Below are positions 23,901 through 34,741 of a DNA stretch of 64,000 nt, piece by piece. Location: positions 45,992,015-46,056,014 of the forward strand of contig CM063510.1 of NCBI GenBank assembly GCA_032207245.1, written 5' to 3'. A program made the translations under genes and the position numbers. The notes beneath the pieces were generated by a model, which was not told the DNA's origin, did not search any database, and saw only the letters and a program-made list of their open reading frames with translations. The DNA comes from Pardosa pseudoannulata. Taxonomy: Eukaryota > Arthropoda > Arachnida > Araneae > Lycosidae. Each line of letters begins with the position of its first letter. The stretch's first letter is position 1.

Positions 23901-23940
23901 ATTCTTTTTTCAATTCCCCAGTAACATCGCCGTGTTTAAA
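20940..23940. other. Long AT-rich stretch, no gene recognised
   Basis: Three kilobases of AT-rich DNA in which only short open frames occur. The one structure that stands out is the perfect hairpin at 22813-22849. Confidence 0.5.
22813..22849. repeat. Perfect 15-bp hairpin, 7-base loop
   Basis: GATATTCGGCACTAT and its exact complement ATAGTGCCGAATATC flank GAAGAAA. The arms have no mismatch although the surrounding DNA is AT-rich and degenerate. Confidence 0.9.
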
Positions 23941-23989
23941 AAACCATTACCTGTTTAAAGGAGAAACGAAAAAAAAAAAATGTTAGGTA

Positions 23990-24452
23990 TCTTTCCTCGG
24001 ATATCGGAGGGACAACGAGTCTGTTTCTATCCGCTGAAGCGTGACTGTTGAGGCTTCTTAAGTTCAATGATCAGACTTTCTCCCCAAATTTTCCTCGCTC
24101 ATTTTTGAGGACCCCGATTGGTTCGATCATTTTTACGTCACGTAATCGCATGTTTCGAGAGGGAAAAACGAACGAATTTTTCGATCGCGATGCTCTTCAC
24201 GCCCCTGTACACATGCCGATGAACAAAATGATATTGGTGGTATTTCTTTATTTCTTTTTACTTTTTTGTTTATCTTTTACTCTGTACCGAGAAGTTATGT
24301 TAAACAAAACTGAGAGGACTTTTTTTTTTTTTTTTTTTTGCAGTAACCTGAATTTTAGTTTAACATACCTTTATGAAACGTGTTCTTTAACACACTGTGT
24401 GCGGGTACATTTCGCAGCGGAATTGTACCGGGAGCGGGCCTTTTGCGCTTGA
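23990..24452 (+). other. GC-richer patch with CRE-like site and 134-codon frame
   Basis: A local rise in GC content contains GATTGG (a reversed CCAAT), TTACGTCACGTAAT (a near-palindromic CRE/ATF-like site, about 24133-24146) and an open frame from 24048 to 24452. Within the frame, MNKMILVVFLYFFLLFCLSF looks like a signal or membrane segment, but a poly-T run encodes Phe8 and the rest matches nothing I know. It may be an old promoter/5' exon or chance. Confidence 0.2.
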
Positions 24453-24568
24453 ATTTAGATATTCAGCTAAATCTCAATAGATCGAAAATTATTTTTTAAC
24501 CAGATTTCGTATTTTATATTGAAATATATAAACAAATATATAAATAGACAAATAAACAAATGTATATA

Positions 24569-26339
24569 CAGCGAAACTTCTCCGAGTGACCACCCCTGTA
24601 TAGCGGCCACCCTTCTACACGGCCAATTTTTCATGCACGGATTTTTCGACTCATAGACCTAATTTTAAAATAATCTGTATCAGCGGCCACCCGACCCCCT
24701 TTAAACAGCCACCGAGTGAGATTGCTTATTTCATTTTTCGTGAAATTCTTCTCAGTCAATGCATAGTTTTTAACGAAAAAAACTCAAGGTTAGTTTTATG
24801 GTTGGATATAAGATCCCCTATATAATAATAGCCTAATTTATCTGTCCGTCTGTCCTCGAATTTATGAAGCGGTTGGAGCTGGAATGGATAGGGGTATCCA
24901 TATTTGATTAGTGACGAGTTAGGCTTAACAAACTTCAAAGCAAGTCTTTGAAACGTTAGAAATCCACCCCTTCCCCCCTTTTTGAGCGTTTAATGCCATT
25001 ATATCAAGCTCTATTTTTCCCGACTAAAAGCAAGTGATTAAATTTATCAATTTATCACATTATAAATAGGTAAAAATAACAATTTTTTCTAACATTATGA
25101 CGCCAATCCTTTAACCATTTCCTTTAATCATTTCTTATTTTAAATATTATTTAAATATCGTCTGCATTATTTTCATACGTTTTATCACTGAATTAGATAT
25201 TACGTAGATAATTTTCTTTTATATTTGGCTTGAATAATAGATTAGGTACATATGTCCTAATTTTAAATTGAATCATCGATGGTTTTTTGTTGCAATGAAA
25301 ATTTTATCACCGGTATTAACAACAAATTCTTTTCACAAAAGTCTAGGAGTCTATTTTACGGACTAATAAATATCTAGCTTTTAAGTCATATATCTTTGAA
25401 AATTAAAAAGTTTGTTCGTTCGTGTGTTTGTTTTTTATACATAACCACAGGGTTTACACTCCATTCGCTAAATTTTGAACATCATTCATATATACCGCCA
25501 AATAATCACTGTCAATATTAAAACCTCTGCTCTCCATCCTATCACGTGATATGACAAGATAAATTAAAGTTGGCCACTAACATGCGGTCAGTAAAAATAA
25601 ACAAATTATCGAGCTTATACCACATAACTCTCAGCCAAGAAATAAACCATTTTTTTTTTTACCTGCGTTATAAGGTACTTTACAATTCTAGAAAATAAAA
25701 AATTTTAATGATCCTGTCATATGACGGGCTATATTCTAGTCCAGGAATAATTCCAGGAAAATTCCAATCTAGCAGGAATAATAAAGTCCATTCCCGTGGT
25801 TCCCCCTTTCTTAGAAACTTTAAATCTGTTATCTCTTTTGTATTCTCCTCACACCCTTCAGATAGGGAATCTCTATTGCACCACCCATGGAAACTGAGGG
25901 AGGAACTGGACAATCAAAACTATGTCGAAACGCGTTTTACTAAATCTCGAGCAGCGCATTGAAGTTCTGCGGAAGAACGCAAATCAACGAAGTCATTAAT
26001 AAAAAAAAATATTTGATTTTGAAGAAATACGAAGACTTTAGTTTTCTGCTTTTAAAGTAAAAAATGAATTTAAAAAATGGTTTTTATAGAGAAAAGTAAA
26101 AACTTAAAGCACACAAATTGTAGCATTTTTTAAAAAAATGTAAGAGAGCATGAAATAAAGTACTATTTTCTATTTAGATAAGTTTTGACTTTCATTTTAA
26201 ACAAGGTATATATTTCAGACTTGTATATATTACGCATTATAGCAATTATCTTATAATAAAACCTTTCAGAGCGGCCACCCCCTATGAGCTGCCAAATATT
26301 CTCGGAACAGTGGGGTGGCCGCTCAAAGAGGTTTCACTA
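24569..26339 (+). mobile_element. Pogo/Tigger-like element T2 carrying a nested Helitron
   Basis: The left end CAGCGAAACTTCTCCGAGTG and the right end (reversed) TAGTGAAACCTCTTTGAGCG form an imperfect inverted repeat beside TA dinucleotides, with repeated subterminal GCGGCCACCC motifs. At 25923 the frame MSKRVLLNLEQRIEVLRKNA is the start of a CENP-B/psq-type DNA-binding domain and stops after 25 codons. No DDE domain is left. A 926-bp Helitron lies inside at 24814-25739, so T2 is older than that insertion. Confidence 0.8.
24814..25739 (+). mobile_element. Non-autonomous Helitron H1, copy A
   Basis: It starts with TC after an A (A|TCCCCTATATAATAATAG) and ends CTAG before a T. Eight bases before the end is a 7-bp stem CCTGTCA/TGACGGG (25713-25728, one G-T pair), which fits the Helitron rule of 5' TC, 3' hairpin and CTRR with A/T insertion and no target duplication. 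The close relative at 34742-35663 is inverted relative to this copy and about the same length. It has no coding capacity. Confidence 0.75.
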
Positions 26340-26348
26340 TATATAAAT

Positions 26349-26352
<4 letters not shown>

Positions 26353-26405
<53 letters not shown>
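26353..26405. repeat. (TA)n(TG)n microsatellite
   Basis: A TA tract passing into TG, between the T2 right end and an F arm. Confidence 0.95.
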
Positions 26406-26406
<1 letters not shown>

Positions 26407-26827
26407 TAATGAGACGGACTTCTCGATGGGGGGTTGCCGTCATGGCCATAAAAATGATACCGTTTCAGCTAAAGACCTTTATTAAGATAACTTTGAAGGA
26501 CGGGTTCCCACTTCATCGTAGGGACAAACTGAAGGGTCAACTAGTATGTAGTTCTATGTACAAGACATGTAACACTTGGGTCAACATCTGTGGGAAAATA
26601 TCTCTAGAAAAATCTGTCTCCGCTAGCGTGTATCTCCTTTTTATTTGTAAATTTCCTAAATTGTCCGCTAGGGCCATGTAGAATTTTAATTGGCCTGGCC
26701 CCTTCTCTGAGGGCGTAACCTGTAGCCCCAGTGGTCAATTTAGGTTAGGGGTTAAAAAGGGGAATGAAAAATGACGCGGGAATTTTTACCCTTGATTTAA
26801 GTTTTGAAAACCCCTGAGAATTTTCCT

Positions 26828-26830
<3 letters not shown>
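26406..26830 (-). repeat. Foldback family F arm, minus
   Basis: Begins TTAATGAGACGGACTTCTCG and ends GAGAATTTTCCTTACA, the reverse of the arm at 8027-8455. Only one arm is present here. Flanked by microsatellite on both sides. Confidence 0.85.
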
Positions 26831-26907
<77 letters not shown>

Positions 26908-26931
26908 TATATATATACATATATATATATA
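26831..26931. repeat. (TA)n microsatellite
   Basis: About 100 bases of nearly pure TA at the outer end of the F arm. Confidence 0.95.
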
Positions 26932-27164
26932 ATATCATTTTCGCAAGGATAAATAAAAAGTTAATTTTAAATCTAAATTAAATTTTAAAAACAACCTTCC
27001 TGCTCTGTGGTTCCGCATCGACTGATGTAAAAACTAGTTTTTATTTGTCTAAATTTTTAAAGAATCTATGTAGTATACACGAACATTCAGCTTCGTTTAC
27101 CTGTATATACCGTTATTTTTGTACCCACAAACAAACCATGTTGTTACACTAACCCGTACTAGTA

Positions 27165-27680
27165 AATCATAATTTTTCTTGTTATTGGAAATTATAAAAG
27201 CAAATGATAGTTTTTATACTTGTTGGTTTGGTTTGGAGCGCTACGATCTACTGTTTTGCACACGAGGGTTAAAATATTCTTATTGGAAATTATAAAAGTA
27301 AAGATAGTTTTTCTTGTTATTGGAAATCATAAAAGCAAATTATGGTTTTTATTCTTATTGAAAATTATAAAAGTAAATCATAATTTTTCTTGTTATTGGA
27401 AATTATAAAAGCAAATGATAGTTTTTATTCTTATTGGAAATTATAAAAGTAAAGATAGTTTTTCTTGTTATTGGAAATCATAAAAGCAAATTATGGTTTT
27501 TATTCTTATTGAAAATTATAAAAGTAAATCATAATTTTTCTTGTTATTGTAAATTATAAAAGCAAATGATAGTATTTATTCTTATTGGAAATTATAAAAG
27601 TACATGATAGTTTTTATTATTATTGGAAATTACAAAAGAAAATGATAGTTTTTATTCTTATTAGAAATTATAAAGCAAAT
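27165..27680. repeat. Short tandem array with about 151-bp higher-order period
   Basis: Subunits of roughly 38-40 bases with the core GGAAATTATAAAAG(T/C)AAA recur. Four distinct subunits form a block that repeats: AGTAAATCATAATTTTTC occurs at 27171, 27372 and 27523. The last spacing is 151; the first is 201 because a piece of about 50 bases of S2 SINE sits inside it. The array decays after 27600. Confidence 0.85.
27222..27268 (-). repeat. S2 SINE tail fragment inside tandem array
   Basis: TTGGTTTGGTTTGGAGCGCT followed by ACGATCTACTGTTTTGCACACGAGGGTTAA is the 3' end of S2 in minus orientation. It interrupts one block of the array, so it arrived after the higher-order block had formed. Confidence 0.75.
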
Positions 27681-28442
27681 GTCAATTTATTCTTGTTTGG
27701 TACTTATAAACTTTCTTATAGTATCATATGAAGAAAGTTTTTATAATTTCTACAAATTGAGTGAGCATTACAATAAAATTCAGATGGAGGGAAACAAACC
27801 TCATACCCTGGGCTTAACTTTGTCTTGGCCAGTCCGAGTTTTCATTATGCACAAACAACAAATGTGCTTAACATTTGGACACCAATGCATTGCATGTGTT
27901 TGTAGTTTTTCGTAGAATAAAACTATTTTTAGCCTTTTGACCCCTTTCAATAAGAAATAGAACATGTATTTCGGCTTTTTTCACTTAAACAAAAGTAACG
28001 GAATGCAAGCGAAATTATTCAACCGTGCTGCTCAGTATTTTAGTTCTATATCAGCACGTGCGGAAAAATTCTATTTAAAAATCGTCTTTCGTTTTCTTTT
28101 TCTTAAACTTGTTGTAGCGTATTGCATCCCTTACGTAAAAATAACTGTTCGTTTTATTTATTTGAAGCATCGCAACTATTTCACTCTTACGAAAAATCTC
28201 TTGTCTTTGAAAAAGTCGCTGATGTGTGGAACTTTCTTAAGTGTTACCTCAAATAGGACTTGAGATGACGTGAATTGAGGTTGTAGATATTAAATATATC
28301 TCGCGAAAACTTTTATATTTTTATTGACTCTTTTTTAAATAGGAGCTCTCAATTCTACTTGCAGAAGCTCCAAATTTAATGGGTCTCTTGCTTTCTCAAA
28401 GATTCTTTGTGTACGTTGAAAATGCATATGTTTCAACAGAAA
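27681..28442. other. AT-rich DNA, no gene recognised
   Basis: A 99-codon frame at 27964-28263 encodes a basic, Phe-rich sequence without a known motif. I do not treat it as a gene. Confidence 0.4.
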
Positions 28443-28771
<329 letters not shown>

Positions 28772-28779
28772 CGGCCATG

Positions 28780-29170
28780 GGACTAACCAAACCAAATTTA
28801 CACTTGATGAGTTCATTTTAAAATGCCCCTATTATTTTCCTCAGCCCGGGCATGCTGGGCTGCCAAGTGTCCCGCTAATCGTCTTTCAAGAATAAACACA
28901 TCAGTCGTCGTGGCCGAACTTAACTTTTATTTCATCCGATCAAAATAGCCCAAAATCCAGAGGCATCTGAACCGGACGATGTTAGAACACACTCTCTCTA
29001 ATGCCAACCTTCTGCGAGAGACGACCAAAACCGTCTGTGGTTTTAGCGTCGTGGGAAAAATGCTGAATTAACTGTTATTTGCTTATAGAAAGTAACCTTT
29101 GACTAGAGCAATCTGCCAAAGTGCGCAGTTGCAGATGAGCATTATTGCTGATCATTACAGATTTTTCCTG
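28780..29170. other. GC-richer stretch with possible acceptor and hairpin
   Basis: TATTATTTTCCTCAG ends at 28842 and is a strong acceptor-like sequence, followed by [16 protein letters not shown] and a TAA that overlaps AATAAA. A second frame is open for 35 codons. An imperfect hairpin (ACGAC-AAAACC / GGTTTT-GTCGT) spans about 29021-29053. It could be a terminal exon or part of an LTR; I cannot decide. Confidence 0.2.
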
Positions 29171-29391
29171 GGAGAGTTAAAACTTCCTAATTAAAAATGC
29201 CAGCTATATCATTTTCGGTTTTGGGAATCATAGAAAGAATTTCGGGGTTTTGCTGAAGGAATGAAAACATCCTCGTTTAAATTGGATGGCTGGGAAATAT
29301 GGTTAATATAAAGAGAAGAAATTAAGATCTAGAATAATGAATGAAGAAAAGGGATAATTTTGGATAGACTTTAAGGCTTAGCTATTGATAT

Positions 29392-29394
<3 letters not shown>

Positions 29395-29479
<85 letters not shown>

Positions 29480-29915
29480 ATGTGTGTGTGTGTGTGTTTG
29501 AGGAAAATTCTCAGGGGTTTTCAAATCTGAAGTCAAGTCCTAAATATTCCCTCGTTCTTTTGCATTCCCCTTTTTAACCCCTAACCTAAAATGACCACTG
29601 GGGCTACAGTTCACACCCTCAGAGAAGGGGTTTAACCAATTATAACTCTACATTGCCCTAGCGAGTAATTTAGAGAATTTCCAAACCAAAATGAGATGCA
29701 CGCTATCAGAGGCAGATTCTTCTACAGATTTTCCCACAGATTTTGACTGAAATGTTGACCTAGGTGTTAAGGGTCTTCTAAATATAACTTCATGCTAGCT
29801 GATTCAGTTATGATTTCTCCAACATTATCTTAGTAAAGGTCTTTAGCTAGAGTTTTATGATGACTGCAATCATCCATCGTGAAGTCCGTCTTATTATACA
29901 CACACACACACATAG

Positions 29916-30014
<99 letters not shown>

Positions 30015-30432
30015 GAGACTGACTTCTCGATGGGGGTTTGCAGTCATGGCCATAAAAATGATACCGTTTCAGCTAAAGACCTTTATTAAGATAACTTTGA
30101 AGGACGGGTTCCCACTTCATCATAGGGACAAACTGAAGGGTCAGCTAGCATGAAGTTCTATGTACAAGACACGTAACACTTGGGTCAACATCTGTGGGAA
30201 AATATCTCTAGCAAAATCTGTCTCCGCTAGCGTGTATCTCCTTTTTATTTGGAAATTTCCTAAATTGTCCGCTAGGGCCATGTAGGTTTATAATTGGCCA
30301 GGCCCCTTCTCTGAGGGCGTAACCTGTAGCCCCAGTGGTCAATTTAGGTTAGGGGTTAAAAAGGGGAATGGAAAATGACGCAGGAATTTTTACCCTTGAT
30401 TTAAGTTTTGAAAACCCCTGAGAATTTTCCTT

Positions 30433-30500
<68 letters not shown>
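29395..30500. mobile_element. Two-armed foldback element F with three microsatellites
   Basis: The order is (CA)n(TA)n(TG)n, plus arm 29498-29898, (CA)n(TA)n(TG)n, minus arm 30010-30434, (CA)n(TA)n. The arms are about 400 and 425 bases and complementary, so the whole can fold to a long stem with the central self-complementary microsatellite as its tip. It is the only copy here with both arms well preserved. Class is unknown; it resembles foldback elements in layout only. Confidence 0.8.
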
Positions 30501-30501
<1 letters not shown>

Positions 30502-31019
30502 GAAGAGCCATTACATTATGACCACCCTCAATTTATAACACTAGTCTTGCCCAGAAACAAAACCACTGTGCGTCCACGACTGATGTGGGAGTATATAAAC
30601 TGGCTATGCATTGTCTTTCCAAACATAGCTCTGTTAGTGACATAAAGGGAAACAGCTGAAATGTATTTAACATGTCGCATAATATTATTATTTGTAAATG
30701 CACTTATTCTCTTTATATGACCTGGCAAAAATCTTAGGCTATTTTTCTTTAACTCAATCACTAACTATAATTCTTTTATTTCTTTAGGTTAAATTTCCTA
30801 AGCCCAAGCTGAAAATTAAATTTAAATGAACGTATTATTCAGTTTAAGAAAATTATTTTATTTTCGTGCTATTATTTAATGTATGTTCCTTGAAGACCAA
30901 ATATTCAAAATTTCACCTGTTCACGTGTTCCATATTGTTTACACTCTTTCTTCAATACACAATATGTCTTGAGAAGGTACAAAAATGTGTCATGATTTCA
31001 TCATTTTCTCACCTGGCAG
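30501..31019. other. AT-rich DNA upstream of a candidate exon
   Basis: No feature recognised. If the following exon is real, this would be intron. Confidence 0.3.
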
Positions 31020-31099
31020 GTGACACTCCCAAAGTGTCCAAGAGCGACACCTGGTATTCCGTCAATACAGATGTAGTCATACGAAAAATGCAATCTTGA
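31020..31099 (+). other. Candidate terminal exon (80 nt with stop)
   Basis: The acceptor TCATTTTCTCACCTGGCAG ends at 31019. With one base carried over from an upstream exon the frame reads DTPKVSKSDTWYSVNTDVVI, then RKMQS and TGA at 31097-31099. Codons are unusually balanced (CCC, GTG, TCC, AAG, AGC, GAC, ACC, TGG) for such AT-rich DNA. A polyadenylation-like AATAAA occurs near 31463. I do not recognise the protein and see no upstream exon in matching phase. Confidence 0.35.
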
Positions 31100-31489
31100 A
31101 CTAGTGCATTATTACTTCATTATTACTATTTCGATTTCTAGAATGGAATTTTCTTTTTAAATTATTAAATTTTTTAGCTTTGGATCACCTATTGTAATTG
31201 GATTCTGTAATGTAAGTATAATATGTATGATAATGTATATGAAGATGAAGTATGATTTTATTTTCAGCGAACTATGATCTATGAGTCACACACTGATCTG
31301 CCCACTCTTTTTTAATGACCTATTTGTTGATTTTGTTGACAATTTAGAACGTTGCTTGCCAAGAGAATTACAAAAATAATCAAACTTTTTGTTGCAATTT
31401 TCGATTTTGATACCATTGCAGAAAATAGTCGAATATAGCTTACAATCCCATGTAAATGATAAATAAAATGATTGTTTTTTGCTTTTGCG

Positions 31490-31638
31490 GTGTTATTTTC
31501 AATTTTCGATTACATTCGAGTGTGAAAAATTATAGCAACACAAAGTACAACACCGCTCGAATTATCTCGAGTGTACATAGTTTGGCCAGTTTAGCGCGCT
31601 CGAGTTAACTCGAGAGTGCACGTAAAGGGGTTAAGCAA
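31490..31638. repeat. Possible piggyBac-like terminus with CTCGAG repeats
   Basis: The stretch ends GTGCACGTAAAGGGG followed by TTAA; read in reverse this is TTAA then CCCCTTTACGTGCAC, resembling the CCC(T/C)TT start of piggyBac families. Inside it are repeated GCTCGA words and a perfect 16-bp palindrome CTCGAGTTAACTCGAG at 31599-31614. No partner end was found, so it is a fragment at best. Confidence 0.3.
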
Positions 31639-31639
31639 A

Positions 31640-33024
31640 GTCGTTCTTTTACCTTTACGGTGCTCTTCATAAAAACGAAAGGCACACCCTTTGCCTTTAT
31701 TCGAGTAGCCTATGGCTCACATCCTGGGCTTATCCAAGGGGCATAAGTAACAACAACAACAAGTTTGTCGATTTTCTGTTATAACATTGTACCTATATTA
31801 GTCTCATATGACAGCCACTCTTGTTTACTCTTGTGTGAAATTTCGTTATACCGTATAAACAACTTGCAGTGTTAAACTAATTGTTAGCCTTGCAGTGTGT
31901 ACTATATCAATAACATTAAGAGGGTAGTGAACTTTAAAAATTAATTCTTTGTGTTTTTGTCCAATCTACTTGAAAATATAGTTTTTTATTAATATATAAT
32001 TATGTGAATTATAAAGAAGTATATTTATATGTAAGTGTTCTTAATTTCAAGGTAAAATGCTAATAATCTTAAAAGTTATTAATAACTGTTTCAAAATAAG
32101 AATTATTGAAAATTATACATGCGCATGCCTTTTACCCATACTAAGGTCATTTTTTATCTAAAGAACCCCATTAAATTTTAGAATAAAAACATAATAGTTA
32201 TCGCAAACATTCACTGGAAATTTTTTTGGAAGAAATGATAATAGTTAAAATATCTATTTTTCTCCTTCACAATATGTAAAAAATTTCCTTTAGTTAAAGA
32301 AAAAAAAATTTCCTGTTCGAAATATACTATTTTAGCTAATTTTTATTTAATACTTTACATGGTAAATTGTAGAAAAATTATCTGTCCATTAGAAATGCAC
32401 CGGGGTGTTTCCAATACTTATAAAATTAGGAAATGTTTTAAAAGAAATTTGAAGTAGTTATTAGGAATAAATGAATTGCTTTATTTGGTAGTAATTATAT
32501 TAATTATAAGATGATTAGTTATTAAAATAGTCTTGTTTATTTTTAGTTTTAATTCACAATTTAATAAGACAAACATATCACATTTTCAGGCAAATTTCAC
32601 CCAGCTGAACCTTTAGTGAAGCCTTAATAAAGAATTCTTTTAGAATTAATTGTATTCTGAACATAAAGATTTTTAGTTTCCTCTATTTATTTTATTTTTT
32701 TTTTATTTAGAGCCCTCTACTGTATCAACGGTTAAAAAAAATTATGAATTATAGAAAATCAAAACAATATCAAACAGAATTGTTTAATAAATAAGATGTT
32801 GTTGAAAAGAATAAAATGATTGTGCCAATCATGAGGATCAATAATCAAGTTTTACCGTTAACAAATTTTCCGTGTTTTCAAATTTTTTGTACCTATTTTA
32901 CTTTACTCTATGTTCCCTTTCCTTTTTAAGTAACACCCCTGATTTAGTGAAGAACGAGTTTGTATTGAAAAAATAATGAAAGAAACTTGACCTGTTTCTC
33001 ATAAAAGTTTTACTAGTATATTCT
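31640..33024. other. AT-rich DNA, no gene recognised
   Basis: Nothing beyond AT-rich, low-complexity sequence. Confidence 0.45.
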
Positions 33025-33258
33025 GGTCAAATGGATAGGGCGCTGTTCTTTACTACTGTAATTCGTGCATTTGAATCCCACTGTTGGCATGTATGTTCTT
33101 TGCTCGGAATTGGCTTCAAACAATAAATCCCAGTCACATACGTGTCTCAGCCGCCATTAGTGAGCATGGTGGATCTTTGGTCGGCTAGAGTAACCGAATC
33201 CGCAACCCTCCAGTTACGAGATCGCTGCCTTTGTCGACTCAGTCACCGCGGTTCGTAG
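33025..33258. repeat. S2 (plus) joined to S1 (minus) SINE
   Basis: From 33025 the S2 head and body run forward (TGGATAGGGCGCTG, GGAATTGGCTTCAAACA). At about 33130 the text changes to S1 in reverse (CAGCCGCCATTAGTGAGCAT ... GAGATCGCTGCCTTTGTCGACTCAGTCACC). The two tails are adjacent with no unique DNA between them, as if one SINE integrated into the tail of the other. Confidence 0.7.
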
Positions 33259-33470
33259 CGTAGCTATAATAATCCTTTTGTGAATCCCTAATTTGTAATT
33301 AATTGACTCTATTTGACCTTTATAAGTTCCACGAATGTTGTGTAAGGATTCATATATTAATTCAATTCTCAGAATAAGACAACATTTTAAATAACGAAAT
33401 TATACCGGAGTACTCACATAACATATAAAAAAAACAAAACAGTTTCAATAGTATCTTCTATTTGTTAATA

Positions 33471-34227
33471 CAGTGGCCTACGCTTAATGTGATCAGTTTG
33501 GGATTTTGATGACAATAACCGATTGATAACAATAAACGATGTGTAAAATTAGATAAATTTCCCCCCCCCCCCCCTTTAATTCACACTTACTAAATTTTAA
33601 AACAAAATGAAAAAAACACACTTTATGTACTGTATATTATCCTTTAAAACGTAAAAATTGTGTACATAATTAAAAAAAATTGATCAATTGTTGACTGTCT
33701 ACAATTTTTTCTAAAAACCTCATTGATGAATTGTTCGTAATCATAATCAACCTGGCATAAACGATTTAAAATTTCGATCTTTTGTTTAAATGTTAAATCA
33801 TTTCGGTTTCTGGCTTCCATATCGACAAGCTGCATGTAAGCAAACAAGGTATAAAATGTGAATATGCTCCTTCTCAGTTCCGATAATAATGTGTTGCCTT
33901 TTGCTTATCTGATATCCATTGACCACCAGCAGGGTGTGCTTATTTCTGAAAAATTCCAGGTAAATCCCCCACTTCTTTGTTTATTGAAGAGGAGAATTCT
34001 AGGAAATTCAAACAACAACGAAGGGAAAGAAAAGAATGGGTTCCTTCTGAATATATTGTGAGTATTCCTTTCCTAGTTCAAATGAGGTTCGAAAACTGAT
34101 CCCATTAACCGATGTAACGATCACATAAATCGATAATTTTAAGATACAAATGAATAGAGAAAAATGGGACCAAGTGATTTCGATAACAATAAAAATTAAT
34201 TGCGATCACATTAAGCGGAGTGCACTG
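33471..34227 (-). mobile_element. Tigger/pogo-like deletion derivative T1, copy 2
   Basis: Ends CAGTGGCCTACGCTTAATGT and, in reverse, CAGTGCACTCCGCTTAATGT between TA dinucleotides. On the minus strand MEARNRNDLTFKQKIEILNR is followed by YEQFINEVFRKNCRQS in the same frame (33847-33644), so N- and C-terminal pieces are fused by an internal deletion. A C15 run occurs near 33561. Confidence 0.9.
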
Positions 34228-34474
34228 TATTTCCAACGGGAGCCGCAACTACGGCTTAGAGCAAAGGTTCTCAAGCTTTTACAGTCACGGATGAGCTTTG
34301 AAATTGGAAATTCATCGTAGAATACTAAATTTTATCTCTCAGCGTTTACTGCATTTAAAAAATATAACGGCAAAATAGCACTGACGATACAAGGTAGTTT
34401 CGTCCTGTTAAAGCTTTCAAAACATCAAATTTCCTTTTTTAACTCTTTTCATGAACAAATTTCCCATTGCAGAT

Positions 34475-34650
34475 AGTTGGTTGGTTGGGAGCACTACGGT
34501 CTACTTTTTGCAACACGAGGGCTAATGAGACCGGGACCTACTGCTTAAAGCCGATTCCGAACGGCTACGAACATCCATGCCACAGTGGGACTCGAACCCA
34601 CGAACTCCGGTTCCGAAGGTCAGTACCCTAACCATTCGGCCATCGTTCGG
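34475..34650 (-). repeat. S2 SINE with perfect 12-bp target duplication
   Basis: Identical CCCATTGCAGAT lies at 34463-34474 and 34651-34662. The reversed B-box GGGACTCGAACCCAC is intact and the head ends CGGCCATCGTTCGG. This copy is well preserved and likely young; it defines the S2 borders. Confidence 0.92.
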
Positions 34651-34741
34651 CCCATTGCAGATGGAAAATACACACATGAAAAAAAACTTTGAAAATAAAT
34701 TAAGGACAAATATTTTGATAAAAAATTTGTTATTTTATTAA

